DNA from: Sophora flavescens
Lineage: Eukaryota > Streptophyta > Magnoliopsida > Fabales > Fabaceae
Reading direction: 5' to 3'
Length of the DNA: 64,000 nucleotides
Assembly (NCBI GenBank): GCA_030762895.1
Contig: JAUPTC010000050.1
Coordinates: forward strand, 62,001 to 126,000
In this document: positions 34,545 to 46,837 of the stretch, one piece after another
How positions within the stretch are numbered: position 1 is the stretch's first letter
Layout: each line of letters starts with the position of its first letter
Notes under the pieces: model-generated
The model's database searches: none
What the model was told of the DNA's origin: nothing
What the model saw: the letters and a program-made list of their open reading frames with translations, nothing else
Translations under genes and position numbers: made by a program

Positions 34545-35603
34545 GTGAGTGAGGCAATAAAGGAACTAGTATCTAAGGTAGACAACTTAGCAACTCATAA
34601 CAAGATGCTAGAAACCCAAATTGCCCAACAAGCCAGCACGTACTCGAGACATAAGGGTGCTTTCCCGGGGCAACCCGAAGCAAATCCCAATGAACATTGT
34701 AATGCCATACACTTAAGGGATGATAGGCTTGGGGTGGGGGTAACTGAAATGGACGTGGAACCGGAGGAGGACAAGAGCAAAAAGGAAGAGCTAGAACCGA
34801 AGTATGTCCCTCCACCACCGTACCAACCCCCGATACCTTTCCCACAAAGGTTGGTCAGGAAAAAGCTAGTTGATATAGAAGCTAAAATGCCTACTAAACT
34901 GAAAGACCCAGGTAACTTCTCTATCGCTTGCTCGATTGAACAAGTGCAAGTCGACCAAGCCTTGTGTGACCTAGGGGCTAGTGCGAGCTTGATGCCCCTC
35001 ACTATCATGCAAAGGTTGGAAAGCAAAGAGTTGAGACCGTTCAAATTCTCCTTACAATTTGCGGACGGCTCAACTAGGACTCCTCTAGGCATACTAGAGA
35101 ATGTTCCTGTGAAGGTAGGGAAATTTCTCATCCCTACCGACTTCCTGGTTTTGAACATGAAAGGGAATTCTGAATTCCCCATCATTTTAGGAAGGCCATT
35201 CTTGGCAACCGCTGGGGCAGTAATAGACGTAAGGAATGGCAAACTCTCTCTAAATGTAGAGGAAGGTAGGGTAAATTTTCAGTTGACTAACTCTTATAAC
35301 AACCCTCCTTTTGAGAGCCATGTGTGCAGAATCGATGTAACGTCTCCAGCGGTAGAGAAAGAACTTAGCATGGAAGCAACCCCAAGGATATGCATGGTTG
35401 ATGATGCACCCAGTGGTGATAAAGTTGGAGTTGCTGACCATGCGGAAACAAAACTTCCGCCCGGAGGAAGGAAAGTCAGAACCCTTCGAATGAAAAGAGC
35501 AAAGCGGAAGCGCAATTGGCCGTATGAGCAGAATCGGCTCTTCGAAGGAGTTCCATGGAAGAGAAGTGTTCCTGCACTTCTACGCCTAGCCGACCCCGGT
35601 TGA
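34545..35603 (+). CDS. Aspartic protease (retropepsin-like) domain of the LTR element
   Basis: Open frame of 352 codons; the ORF start is arbitrary, because homology to the Gag-Pol linker (coiled-coil-like QTKQNEEFRQQG) begins about 100 bp earlier. The protease core reads LCDLGASASLMPLTIMQRLE, then FADGSTRTPLGILE and FPIILGRPFLATAGAVIDV, the retropepsin fold of Ty3/gypsy elements with DLGAS as active site. The frame ends at TGA 35601-35603, and no reverse transcriptase follows. It would process Gag if joined to it, but a stop and a frameshift separate them here. Confidence 0.8.
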   Translation: MSEAIKELVSKVDNLATHNKMLETQIAQQASTYSRHKGAFPGQPEANPNEHCNAIHLRDDRLGVGVTEMDVEPEEDKSKKEELEPKYVPPPPYQPPIPFPQRLVRKKLVDIEAKMPTKLKDPGNFSIACSIEQVQVDQALCDLGASASLMPLTIMQRLESKELRPFKFSLQFADGSTRTPLGILENVPVKVGKFLIPTDFLVLNMKGNSEFPIILGRPFLATAGAVIDVRNGKLSLNVEEGRVNFQLTNSYNNPPFESHVCRIDVTSPAVEKELSMEATPRICMVDDAPSGDKVGVADHAETKLPPGGRKVRTLRMKRAKRKRNWPYEQNRLFEGVPWKRSVPALLRLADPG

Positions 35604-37367
35604 TTGAAGGAAGTTTGGTCAAGCTTAGGACCGTAAACAAGCGCTTCTTAGGAGGCAACCCAAGTTTTCTTTCTCTTTTTCCTTTTACCTTTTTAATACA
35701 CCTCTTGAATAATTTGAGAAGATCAAGAGGCCCAAAAACCATAAATTGATAGATTTATCTAGTGTTTTCAGGTTGAGAAGGGAGGAAGAACAAGAAGAGC
35801 AAAGAAAAAAATAAAGCCAGAAGCCATCACGCCCTGACCGTGACAGTGGTCACGGCCGTGATAAACTAAAACAAGAGCACAGAAAGGATCACGGCCTAGC
35901 CGTGATACACATCACGGGCGTGATGAGTAGGATGCCAAGATCAGAGAGCATCACGGCCTAGCCGTGATGAGCCTCACGGCCGTGACACTATTTCCACCCA
36001 AGTTTTGACTGGAATGTAAGCCAACACCCACTACCACCTCGGTAAGTCGTTCCATTTTTCTCCTCTCTCCGACTTGATTATTTACATTGGGAACAATGTA
36101 AGTAATCAAGCTTGGGGTAGGGGTATTTTTGCATTACTTTTGCATTTGCATTGTTGCATTCATATTGCATTCACATAGGCATAGTTTGGTATGATCACAT
36201 TCTCTAGATTGCCCCTCACTTAGAACATGCATCCAATTGTGAGAACTTGGTGCCAAATGAATTGAGATAGTGAATTTTTGAACCCAATTTTTTATTATTC
36301 TTGTGACAAGGCTAAAAATAAATTTTTTTTTTGAGATAATCTTTTGATGGTTGATAATTAGCATGTGATTCTTTAGAATTGTATTCCTCACTGATTTTTG
36401 AACCACTAAATGTAAGATTTTGAGCCAAAAGGGGTACTCACTAAATCTACCCCATTCCTTGTGAAAGAGTGTTTTAATTCCTCTTGGATTGTATTTTCTA
36501 GAACTTGACTTGAAACCGTTTTGAAACTTAAAGATTTTTGAAAACATTTTTGAAAATGATTGAGGCACTAGGTATTTTTCCGGCCTTCTGAACTTTGATT
36601 GATTAAATGCTACCCCTTAGTTGCCCAACTTTGAGCCTAAAGAAATAAAATACTTTTCTTGGTACCATGAATTGTTTTGATGAATAATGCTTGGTATGAC
36701 ACCTTTTAAAGTATTACAAAAAAGGGTAAAAAGGTAGTTTGAAAAAAATATGGGATGAGAAAGTAAGAAAATATTTCTCTTGAGCTAGAAAAATCTCCCC
36801 TTCTCCATATGAATGAAATGAAATAAATACAAAAAAAAAATGGAGAAGGGGATGACAAAAGAAAGTGAGAAATAAAAATAAGAAAAAGAATGAGAGGTGG
36901 ACAAGTAAATCAAAGCCCAAAAAAGGGTATTTTAGAAGGTGCCATGCTTGCAATGTTTGATAATTTGTTTAGCCTTCTCGAATATTTCCTTTTCTTGACT
37001 TCCCCACCTAACAATTAATCCCATGACCACATTACAACCAAAGTAAAAGACCTCTTGATTCTCATGTGTTTTCATTAATAAAGTAGAGATTTGGTTAAGA
37101 GTCAAGCCTATGGTAAAATACTTTCCTTGAGGAAATCGAGTGAGGTGAGGTGAGTCGAGTGCCCAAATCAGTGAGAATAAGAATTTGTAGAACCTAAGCT
37201 TCTAATTGGACTTGAATTTGATTATCTCTTGAGTGCTTATTGAATATACCTGTCACTTGGATTTAGTTGCTAGGGTTCTTGGTTCACTATCCATGCTTTG
37301 AATGATCTATATCTTATGGCCTGAGTAATTGCTTGAGGATAAGCAAAATCTTAAGCTTGGGGTGATT
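35604..37367 (+). other. 3' internal non-coding region of the LTR element
   Basis: No pol domains. It holds three hairpin units like those in the LTRs (35824-35987), and the inverted pair ACATTGGGAACAATGT followed by AAGCTTGGGG at about 36083-36117, which normally lies after integrase in related gypsy elements. A second AAGCTTGGGG (about 37353-37362) next to the 3' LTR may be part of the polypurine-tract area. Confidence 0.7.
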
Positions 37368-38925
37368 TGATGAGTGTGATTCCACATCATCTTTGTCTAT
37401 CATTTTGCATGCATTTTCATGTAGTTTAGGCATATTTCATTTGATTTTTAGTTAATTTTTCTTTGGAACGGGTAAGGCGGTTTTCATGTGTTGTTTTGCA
37501 GAAATCAAGGGTAAAATGCTCAAGATCAACCATGATGGAGTTTGGATGAAGATAGGGCTTTAAAAGTGAAGAAAATGAGCCAAACAGAGCCCATCACAGC
37601 CTAGCCGTGATGCCCATCACGGCCATGATCGAGCAAAACCAGAAAAGAAAGAAGGCTGAAGTCAGAACTGGTCACGGCCTAGCCGTGATGCCCATCACGG
37701 CCGTGACCTATCAGCTGAGCCAGACCCCCAAAAGTCAGAATCTGTCATGGCCTAGCCATGATGAGCATCACGGCCGTGACAGACCAAAAATTGAAGAATT
37801 GCCAGAAACAGAAGCCGTCACGGCCTGGCCGTGATGGCCATCACGGCCGTGACGCGCATTACTTGGATCAGAAGTAACAGAATTGGATCTAATTTGAGTT
37901 AGATTAGGACTCTAACTGCCCAATTCTATAAATAAGGGACCAGGCAGAGGCAGAAGACAACATACCTTTGGGGGCTACTACTCTAGGCATAGATTTAGGA
38001 TCTGTTTCTTCTTCTCCTTCTTCTCTTAGTTATTTTCATGTTATTTGTAATCATGCCTGTCATCTCCATGGCAAGGCGTGAGTAGTAGCGTAGTTTCTAG
38101 GGATTGGGGCTCTGCCCAAGTTTTGTCTACGATGTTGATTTGATGTAATATCTTTGTAAATACGATTTTGCTTTAGATCTGATTTCTAGTGTTTAATCAC
38201 TCGTAAATTCGGTGACCGCTCATTTGCGTGACGTAGGCGTCCTAAGGAGGAACCTAGCGGTGAACTTAGGATTTCTAGTGTGTTTCACTCGTAAAGTCCG
38301 GCGGCCGCTCATTCGCGAGGTGTGGATATTCTAAGGAGGAACCTAGCGGTGAACTTAGGTTATTTGCATAACTTAGACATTCTAGGGAGGAACCTAGTGG
38401 TGAACCTAGGTGCCTGGATCTATGAGTCGACTTAGGACCGAAATCACGAGAGTTAGAAGTCGTCCCTCGAGGAGCAACGAGTTGTCACGGAACGCAAAGG
38501 GTCCAATCTGGGATCGACTACCACGAGAGTAGGGGTCGGGTCAATTGGGCACGGCTTTTGTAACCCGAGAGGGAGCTTAAGGTATCAGAGGATAAACTCG
38601 CCTTCAAGGCAATTTCGCTAATTAACAAGGGTAATCAACTTCATAACGTAAACGATCTTGTGGTAACCTAAATCCCTAGGAACCCATTTAGATCTAAAAA
38701 ACCAAAAAGATTTGTTTTCTGTTTTGTTTGATTCTGTTTTATCTCTTAATTCAAATTTAAAAACGTATTTCAAAAATATAAAAATCTTTTTAAACAGTCC
38801 AGATCTAATCGATTCGAAAATCAGTTGCGATTCGGGAACACAGTCTCTGTGGGTTCGATATCTTTTATTACTTGGCGACGATCCGGTACACTTGCCGGAA
38901 TCGTACGTGCATTCGTACGACATCA
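37368..38925 (+). repeat. 3' LTR
   Basis: Near-identical to the 5' LTR, with scattered substitutions and a few small indels (for example around 37950 and 38415). It ends ACATCA and is followed by GCATT. Confidence 0.9.
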
Positions 38926-39024
38926 GCATTCAGTTTCAAGGAGCTGCACAACACTCAAGTTCAAAAAACCATACCAACACTCAAGTTCAAAAAACCAAAC
39001 CGAGTTGCTTATTTGCTGAGAAAG

Positions 39025-39174
39025 ATGTGTACCAAGTTTGATTCGGTTGCTGAGATTTCTCCTGAGAAAGAGACTTGGACCATCATGGCTAGGTTGGTTC
39101 GTCTATGGCTGGTGGCTGACTTCAGTAAGCAAAAAATACCATTTTCAATGGAGATGGTGCTCATGGATGACAAG
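39025..39174 (+). pseudogene. Helitron-associated RPA-like (DUF223/OB-fold) exon
   Basis: ATG at 39025 begins MCTKFDSVAEISPEKETWTI, then VRLWLVADFSKQKIPFSMEM and VLMDDK, with a donor-like AAG|GTTC after 39174. This is the N-terminal OB-fold exon of replication-protein-A-like proteins carried by plant Helitrons. The LTR element ends 100 bp upstream. Later RPA exons are absent; helicase sequence begins about 90 bp downstream. Confidence 0.7.
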
Positions 39175-39261
39175 GTTCATTTTTCAACATTTTTTCCTCT
39201 TCATTTTTACTCTACCTTCTCACATACATATGTTCTTGACATATTTTCTTTTGTTGTTGAA

Positions 39262-40763
39262 GAGCTGAACTATGATAGAGCTGAGATGGGTGACCTACAC
39301 ATGCCTTTGTTAGAATTGTTGATGGATGAGTAACACAGCGTATATGATCACATCATGGAATCCGTTTTTGTCTGAAAGTGGAGGATTCTTCTTTTTATGT
39401 GGGCATGGTGGAACAGGGAAGACCTTTCTATGGAAAACACTTTCTGCTTCTCTTAGGTCTTAGGGAATGATTGTCCTCAATGTTGCTTCAAGTGGTATTG
39501 CCTCTTTGTTGCTGCCTGGAGGAAGGACTACTCATTCCACTTTTTGTATTCCGTTGATTATCAATGAGGAATCAACCTGCAACATTAGTCAAAGAAGCCT
39601 TCGAGCAAAACTTCTTATAGAAACAAAATTAATCATTTGGGATGAAGCTCCAATGATGAATAGATTTTGCTTCGAGGCTTTTGATCGCACTTTGAGAGAT
39701 CTAATGACATTTAAATGTGCAAGCAATAATGACAAACCATTTGGGGGAAAGGTTGTTGTTTTGGGTGGTGATTTTAGGCAGATATTATCGGTTGTTAGAA
39801 AAGGTTCATGAAAAGATATTGTTCATGCAGCAATAAATTCTTCTAAATTATGGAAATTTTGCAAAGTGTTGAAGCTTACTAAAAATATGAGGTTAAGTAC
39901 TGCAAAAACGGATCAAAGTGCTAATGAAATAAAAGAATTCGCTGATTGGATCCTTAATATTGGAGATGGTGACAAAGATGCAAATGTAGATGGTGAACAT
40001 GACATCAATTTACCGGAAGAACTATTGATTCCCCAATGTGAAAATCCTTTACTTTCATTGGTTGAATTTGTCTATCCTGATATCTTACAAAATATGAATA
40101 GTTCTAATTTTTTTGAAGAGCGGGCAATCCTTGCTCCAACTCTTGAATATGTTGAACATGTTAATGATTTCACTCTCTCTTTGATTCCTGGAGATGAGAA
40201 AGAATATCTCGATTCGACACACTTTGCTATTCAAACGAAGATGTAGACATTCAAGGAGATTGGTTTACCTCGGAGTTTTTGAATAATATTAAATGTTCTG
40301 GGATTCCAAATCATCGCTTAAGACTCAAGATAGGAGTACCGGTAATGCTTCTAAGAAATATTGATGAAGCCAATGGCTTATGTAATGGAACAAGGTTGCA
40401 GGTCAATGAATTAGGAACAAATATAATAACAGTAACAGTTATGATAGGGAAAAATATTGGAGATAGGATTCTTATCTCTAGGATGGATTTGGTACCCTCT
40501 GATCCTGGATTTATGTTTAAGTTTCAAAGTAGACAATTCCCCTATGCATATGTTTTGCAATGACAATAAACAAAAGTCAAGGACAATCGCTTTCCAAGGT
40601 AGAAATCTATCTTTCACGACCCGTTTTTACACATGGCCAGCTCTATGTTGCAGTTTCAAGAGTAAAATAAAAAGGCTTGAAAGTACTAATTTTGGATGAT
40701 GATGGAAGTCCATGCACATCAACAATAAATGTTGTCTACAATGAAGTCTTTGAGAACCTTTAA
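39262..40763 (+). pseudogene. PIF1-like Helitron helicase pseudogene
   Basis: Most of a PIF1-family 5'-3' DNA helicase. It starts ELNYDRAEMGDLHMPL and has Walker A GHGGTGKTF (about 39400), Walker B LIIWDEAPM (about 39640), GGDFRQ (about 39770), LLRNIDEANGLCNGTRL and RMDLVPSDP, and finishes VFENL at TAA 40761-40763. Lesions are a stop near 39331, a frameshift near 39365, TAG near 39462, TGA at 39809-39811, a stop near 40246 and a frame change near 40563. In autonomous Helitrons this domain is fused to a Rep endonuclease, which is not found here. The C-terminal part is related to the fragments at 3355-3803 and 13641-14075. Confidence 0.85.
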
Positions 40764-40805
40764 TAGGTTGACAACTTTTTCCTATTCTTTATTGCTTGAA
40801 TTATG

Positions 40806-40809
<4 letters not shown>

Positions 40810-40862
<53 letters not shown>
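40810..40862. repeat. (TA)n microsatellite
   Basis: Uninterrupted TA run just after the helicase pseudogene. The open frame across it (40729-40935) encodes only a repeated Ile-Tyr run and is an artefact. Confidence 0.95.
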
Positions 40863-40871
<9 letters not shown>

Positions 40872-41702
40872 TATACATATGTTTAGGATTTGGGCTATTA
40901 TATTATTGATCATTAACTTCAAACTCATCTTTTAGAAATTAGTAGCTTATTGTCAACTTCGTTACCCTGAATTCATTGTAATCTGAATGTCATACACACA
41001 CTTGGAATGTTCAACAAGTAAGATGACTGATATAACTTATATCAAGGTCTTTTTCATGAAATAAAAATTGTTACAACAATATTCCCCACTTGCAGCAGTG
41101 CAGCAACTAAACATTGCACTCACCTTTTTTTTTTTTTGGTAACAACATTGCACTCACCTTTACCAACTTCTATAATATTCATACTTTAGTTGCATCATAA
41201 TTAATTTTGCAATTGAAAACCTAAGATTCTATCATTATTTAGGGTTAAAATTTAACAAAAGATATATTGAACAACTGTTATGATCATTAATATTGGACAT
41301 ATTTTCCCCCCTTTTGATAAGGCTGCTGCTACTTATTTCATATAGTGCTGCTTCACAAGTTATAGAAAACTTATATATATGGCAAAAACTGCTTTTAATA
41401 TAGTTAATATTATTTAATTGATCTTTTTTTTCAGCACTTGGATTTTACTGCATAACTAAGTGTTGTTTCTGTTGCCAGAATCTTGGTTCTAAAATGCTTG
41501 ATGACTATGTGGTTAGACAGTCTACATAAATTGTTTAGTACCAAACTTGGTATTTGTGCGGTTGGTATTACAAACGAGATCTTAAACCAAGGAAATTTTT
41601 TTTTAAGCAAGGTGACATGTCACCATAAATTTATTAACAAAATAAAAAAGAAAACAAGAACATGGGGGACAAAAACCAAAACCCATGGAAAATAAACAAT
41701 AA
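40863..41702. other. Intergenic AT-rich stretch
   Basis: No gene supported. The Helitron right end should lie in or near this stretch, but no hairpin plus CTRR terminus could be identified with confidence. Confidence 0.4.
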
Positions 41703-42531
41703 TCAAGCATACCTAGAATTAGGTTTTTTATTCGATCTCAAGTTATATTTCTTCTGAGATTTGGACGTAACCACCGTGAAACCGTCTTCAACAACATTAT
41801 TATTTTGCTCTCCTTCCTTAGAAGTACTTGTATCTTTTTGCTTTTCCTGCCAACCAGATAAAACATTAAAATGATTCTGAACAACAGTTGGAAAAGCGCT
41901 AAGATCTTGAACATTAATCTTAGGAGTCTCAAGATTCTTACAACTAACTGTTAAATAACAGGTAGCCTTGGAATGCACGGACACTGGAGTCGGAGTACCC
42001 TTCGAACTAATCGTTAAATCACTGGTAGCTATGAAATGCTCGGGCACCGGAGTATCCTTGATTGTAGAGTCAACATTAGTTGCGATCTTCTCTCTAGAGC
42101 CATTGATGATTTGTTGCAACCGAAGATGAGTTATGTGGAATGGAATTTGAGACATGATCAGGGGATAAAGGTTCCTCATAGACTGTCTCAACCGATTCAC
42201 TATCACTCAGTTTTTCACCCGGTGATGTATCATTCTGCCCATTAATGTCAATTGATTTTTGCTCTGGGACCTTAGGGACATAAGCTTGCTCAGTCTTCTG
42301 CATCAATGCGGATCCTTATGCACTAATTTCTCCTTGTCCAATTTATAAGTCGAAGCCAAGTGCCCAATTGATTTACAATGAGAACAAAAAGAAGGCAGCT
42401 TCTCATATTCGATACCGACAGGAAATGCAAAACCTTCACGTTCTACTATAATCTCCTTGAGCAATTTCCCTGTTAAATCAACATCCACTAAGACTCGAGC
42501 GTAGTGACCATATGCCCGAGTACGGGTAGCT
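41703..42531 (-). pseudogene. LINE ORF1-like protein, C-terminal part (zinc knuckle)
   Basis: Downstream half of a minus-strand gag-like protein of plant L1 LINEs (DUF4283 plus zf-CCHC_4). It reads ARVLVDVDLTGKLLKEIIVE, then PVGIEYEKLPSFCSHCKSIG and HLAS; the last knuckle Cys is replaced (STYKLD where STCKLD is usual). Further down are low-complexity linker frames and the typical tail EDGFTVVTSKSQKKYNLRSN, with the stop at 41703-41705. Frames change near 42300 and 42200, so it is broken. It is separated from its N-terminal half (46838-47200) by the inserted solo LTR. No reverse transcriptase ORF is found downstream. Confidence 0.75.
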
Positions 42532-42536
42532 TCATA

Positions 42537-44200
42537 TGTGACACCCTAACTCGGGTCATCGCATGGCTACCCGTTCGCAGAAATAAAACTTAATTTTCTG
42601 GTTACTTTCGGAAAATAATGTTTTCTCAACGTTTACCTTTTAAAAATATGGTGATAATTTTTTTTCCTTTTTCTTATTAACCTCATAACAACAACAACGT
42701 ACTCAAATCACACTTAAATACAAAAGGTATATAAGTCATACAACTATACTCCCTCATATGTTTTCACACCTAGATCATTATCACTTTAGTTTATTCCCAA
42801 CACATAATATAACACAATAGGACCTAAGCTGGTCGTAACTAACAAACACTATAGCCAATAGGAGCAGCACAGCATGCCTCGAACTAGACAGCCTTTGTCT
42901 TCTTGTAGGTATCATACCCCTTGTACGACTACGATATGTTTGTAAGGGTGAGACGCCAATATATGGATTTATCACCATAACTAAAAGCGCAACACAAAGA
43001 AGGCATATACACATATACATGTTTATAACAACATAAGCATCAATACTATAGCATACGAGTTTATCAATGGGTTTCACACCCCAAACATCAACGTTGGAAA
43101 ACTATGCATGAACACTTCTATACATCATCTAAACATTCACACTTAATCTCATGAGATATCTCCAACCTCGTGATGAGTTGATCGTGCTCAATTGCCACAC
43201 TAGGCAAACAGGCACCACAGCCACGGCACACACGGCCAAAACCCATCTCACACTTTGTCCAACATCGGGGCAGGTGATTACAACATTGATGGGGCCTCAT
43301 TGTCCACCCGACACAATAAGAACATCGTTGGTATGATCTACCCCGACGCCGCAAGGTAGTCACTTCGTTTGATCATGGCACGTCCCAAATGCATGCAAGA
43401 AAAACACTTTTCTTTGTTTTATATCTTTATTTGTCAAGCTCTCAAAAGCTTACAACCCATCATCGTTTTAAACATCGAATGCTCTCAAAAGCATCATCGT
43501 TTTAAATATCGAATGCTCTCAAAAGCATCATCGTTTTAACATCGAATGCTCTCGAAAGCATCATCGTTTTAACATCTTTACAACTTTTATTAACAACACA
43601 GGACGTCAAAGTCCGAGTGCTCAATCACGAAGCCCCTAGACCGTTGCAATCAGTCTTAGGTTCGTGGTAATAGAAAACATCTCAAAACGTTTTAACTTCT
43701 TTAAGTAGATACCCAGTCTACAACACAACGAACCTTAGTACCCCCGATGTCTCGGTTATTAAGTTCCATATCGTTTTACATCGTTTTTGTCTGTGAAAAA
43801 CAAATCCAAAATAAGACAACGTCATAAGAACACTAGTACCCCGACATCTCGGTTACTAAGTTCTATATCGTCCTTTACGTCATTAAGTAAAACTCATTTA
43901 CCGAAAATCCTTTCTACTTGAAATTCGTTTATAAAACATCAAATCATAGAAAATCCACTTTTCCTTTGGAAACACATTTTTTTCCAAAATAACGTCAAAT
44001 CATCAACAACTTCTTTTTTACTGAAACTTCAACTCAAATACATCAATTCAGATTAAATCTCTTTTTAAATTAAGTACTGTTGTTTTTAAACTTTCCTCGT
44101 AAATAATTTCGAAACTTGCCGTCGTTTATCATTTTCCAAGAAAATATTTTTAAAGTCAAACTTTGACTTTTTTATTTTATTTTTTTTATTTTATTTATTA

Positions 44201-44235
<35 letters not shown>

Positions 44236-46832
44236 TTTATATAGTATTTTCGAATATTAATTTCACAAAATAACTTTTTATAATATTACGGAATTTCTTG
44301 CGTAAAAATTAGCAGTACAAAAAAGTTTTCAAGGTTACGCTCTCACCGTGACTCATAAATTACTTTTACACTGATAAATCATTATAATAATAATATTTCT
44401 CAAAACTCATTATTTTTCCAAAATAATATTTTCCACTACTATTATATTCCAACATTCCCCATAAAACGTTGAATATAATTTTCACAACTCATTACAGCTT
44501 TTATCTGATTAATCGGTTGTGCACTGACCATTGTCACGCCTCTCAAACAACATTCAACATTCAATATTCAACAACATCATCAGAATTGTATCACCAGGCA
44601 GATCATGCATCATAGCAACATAATATACTACTGCAGATAATTAAATAAATTAAAAGCAGATCAACCACCGATACACAGATAAACAACACAACGTAAACAA
44701 CATAAACAAATAACCACAACCACATATAATTCATATTAGTCACACTAAAAGCAAATAGTTATTGAGAAAAATCCCTCAGATAAGCTCCCCTTACCTCTTG
44801 AAGCTCCTCGGTAAAATTAAAAGGACTCTGTTGGTTGTCGGAAACCCTCGTACGCCGTAAAACAATTAACCTTCAACAACACATCCAAACAACCAATCAA
44901 AACAAGCTAAACAAACACCTAATCTTCTCTAATAGGTCACGGCCTCTTAGGGTTTTGTGGCTCAAAATCTCCAAATTTGCTTAAGTCAAGGATTAATGAT
45001 CCTAATATACTTAAGGAAATGGATTAAGGCTAAACAACAAAGTTAAGAATCAAAACCATCCTAATCCTCTAAGTGGTAGATTCGCCAACACAAGAACATA
45101 GGGTTAGGGTTTTTAGTTTAATGAACCAACTAGGATTTATTAAGCAAAAATACTAATAGCTTGATTACCAAGATCATTAATGATAACTTTGAACAAAACT
45201 CATCAAATCTCATCCACCTAGGGTTCGGCCAACATAGAGATTTAGAAGTAAGGATTTTCATTTTAATAATATAACATGGATTAGAGTGTGTAAACATACA
45301 TGTCATATGAAATACATGATCATACATGACAACACATGAACAAAATCCTATCAAACCTATTCTCCTAGGTTCGGCCAAAGCTAGTTTATTAGGAAGGAAA
45401 TTTTTGATTACATCATGATCTTGGATTATGATAGTAGGGATGATTATAAGAACATAGAAAGTGGTTTCACATTTTTATGATTTTTCTATGATTTATGGTG
45501 ATTTTTCAAAGTTCTAGATCTAGAAACTTAAAAGTGATGAACATAGATGAAATAGACTTTGAATCAAGAAATTTATTGAAGAACATAGACATGATTAAGG
45601 AAGAAGAATAGGATTCACCTCTTGAAGCTCAAAGACAAGTGAAATCCAAGAACTTGCTTCACAAAGTGATGCTAAAAGGCTTATGAACTTATGAGTTTTT
45701 TTTTTGAACAAAAGGCAATAGGAAGAAAATGAAATGTGAGGGAGGGTATTTATAGAGGTGTGGTGCGCCACTTTTGAAGGGTCAAATAGAAAGAAGGTGA
45801 TTTTTCTAAGGACTTAAGTGCAATTAATTCCTAGGGACCATTTTGCAAAGATTCCAAAAGTATAAGGACTATTTTGCAAATTGCCAATAGTTTGAAATGA
45901 TGACCATGTGCCACATTTATTGTGTTCACATGTGACTCATCTTGTTGAATTTTCCTTGAGGCTTTTGGGAAGAATCTAGAATACTTTGGAGTATGCTAGA
46001 TTTGTGTGGAACTTAGGAGAACATTGTGGAAGCTTCAAGAATAAACTTGGCTCATCCAAGTTAAGGGCAGCCCCCACTCCTTCTTGGGCTTGTGCATGGG
46101 CCTTGGATATTTGGGCTTAGATTTAATTATTTCGGCCCACCAAAATGCTTAAGGCATAAACATGACATAGGAAACTTACATGATTTCTAATGGGCTTCAT
46201 GGAATTAAATTCATGGACAAGGAATTTGGGCTTCCAGTCCACGGTCCACTAATGGATTTGGAACAAATATTCTGGCCCAATTCACTTAGAAAAACATAGG
46301 AACTAACTCAGGGACCAAAGTGCAATTAATAGAAAGTTCAAGGACTAAAGTGCAAAAATCCATAAATTGCCACTTTAACCTTGTAGAATCCTCTAGATTC
46401 AAAAGTGTGATTCATCCCCATGAATCATCTCAAAATTCTAAGATAACCTCTTTATCTGCTCTTGGAAACTGCAAAATCCACTCTGTCGTTCCCCCGATTA
46501 CGTATTTCGCCCGTAAAACGTATATTATTTTATTTTTTTATGAAATAATTCTAAAAATACAGAATTGTAGGAAATAAAATAAAAATCTTAAGTCTTTCGT
46601 TCACGAATTAAAATTAGGTCTTTTGAGCAGTATAATTATACTGTCAATGAAATTGTGGTGTAGGATTCGCCTGACTTTCAAACCTAAATTTTAATCGTAA
46701 CTTCCTACATTCAAGTAGGATTGAGTGATGAACTCCGTTTATTTAAAATAATCTTCTAATACTCATATAAATATATACAAATAATCGTACACATTTCGAT
46801 TATTTTGAAACAGTGAAAATCGGGGTGTTACA
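42537..46832. mobile_element. Large solo LTR (4,296 bp) inside the LINE ORF1
   Basis: Begins TGTGACACCC and ends GGGGTGTTACA, giving TG...CA ends and inverted termini. The flanks are TCATA (42532-42536) and TCATC (46833-46837), a 5-bp target duplication with one mismatch. Removing the insertion plus one flank restores the ORF1 reading through SLDEATRTR. No gag or pol is present, so a solo LTR is the simplest reading. Its size fits large gypsy LTRs such as those of Ogre-type or Tekay-type elements; the family is uncertain. Confidence 0.75.
43438..43580. repeat. Tandem repeat of about 37 bp in the large solo LTR
   Basis: Three to four copies of a unit built from GAATGCTCTCAAAAGCATCA and TCGTTTTAA(A)CATC. 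A second local duplication (ATCTCGGTTACTAAGTTC-type) occurs at about 43745-43770 and 43840-43865. A TTA/ATT run lies at about 44185-44235. Confidence 0.8.
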
Positions 46833-46837
46833 TCATC

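Larger units (their letters stand above)
31546..38925 (+). mobile_element. Non-autonomous Ty3/gypsy-like LTR retrotransposon (gag-protease only)
   Basis: Complete element of 7,380 bp with TG...CA LTRs of 1,561 and 1,558 bp that differ at roughly two dozen positions by eye. It is flanked by a perfect GCATT duplication (31541-31545, 38926-38930). A tRNA-Asp primer site follows the left LTR and an AAGCTTGGGG-type tract precedes the right LTR. The internal region has Gag and an aspartic protease, then 1.7 kb without coding; reverse transcriptase, RNase H and integrase are missing. This matches elements described as TR-GAG-like, which need enzymes in trans. It lies between a TATA-like box and the RPA-like start of a Helitron. 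Confidence 0.9.

Noticed and set aside
40729..40935. 68-codon frame with an Ile-Tyr run
   Set aside because: Created by the TA microsatellite.
43438..43580. Regularly spaced repeats considered as a CRISPR-like array
   Set aside because: Units are contiguous tandem repeats without unique spacers, and the host is a plant.
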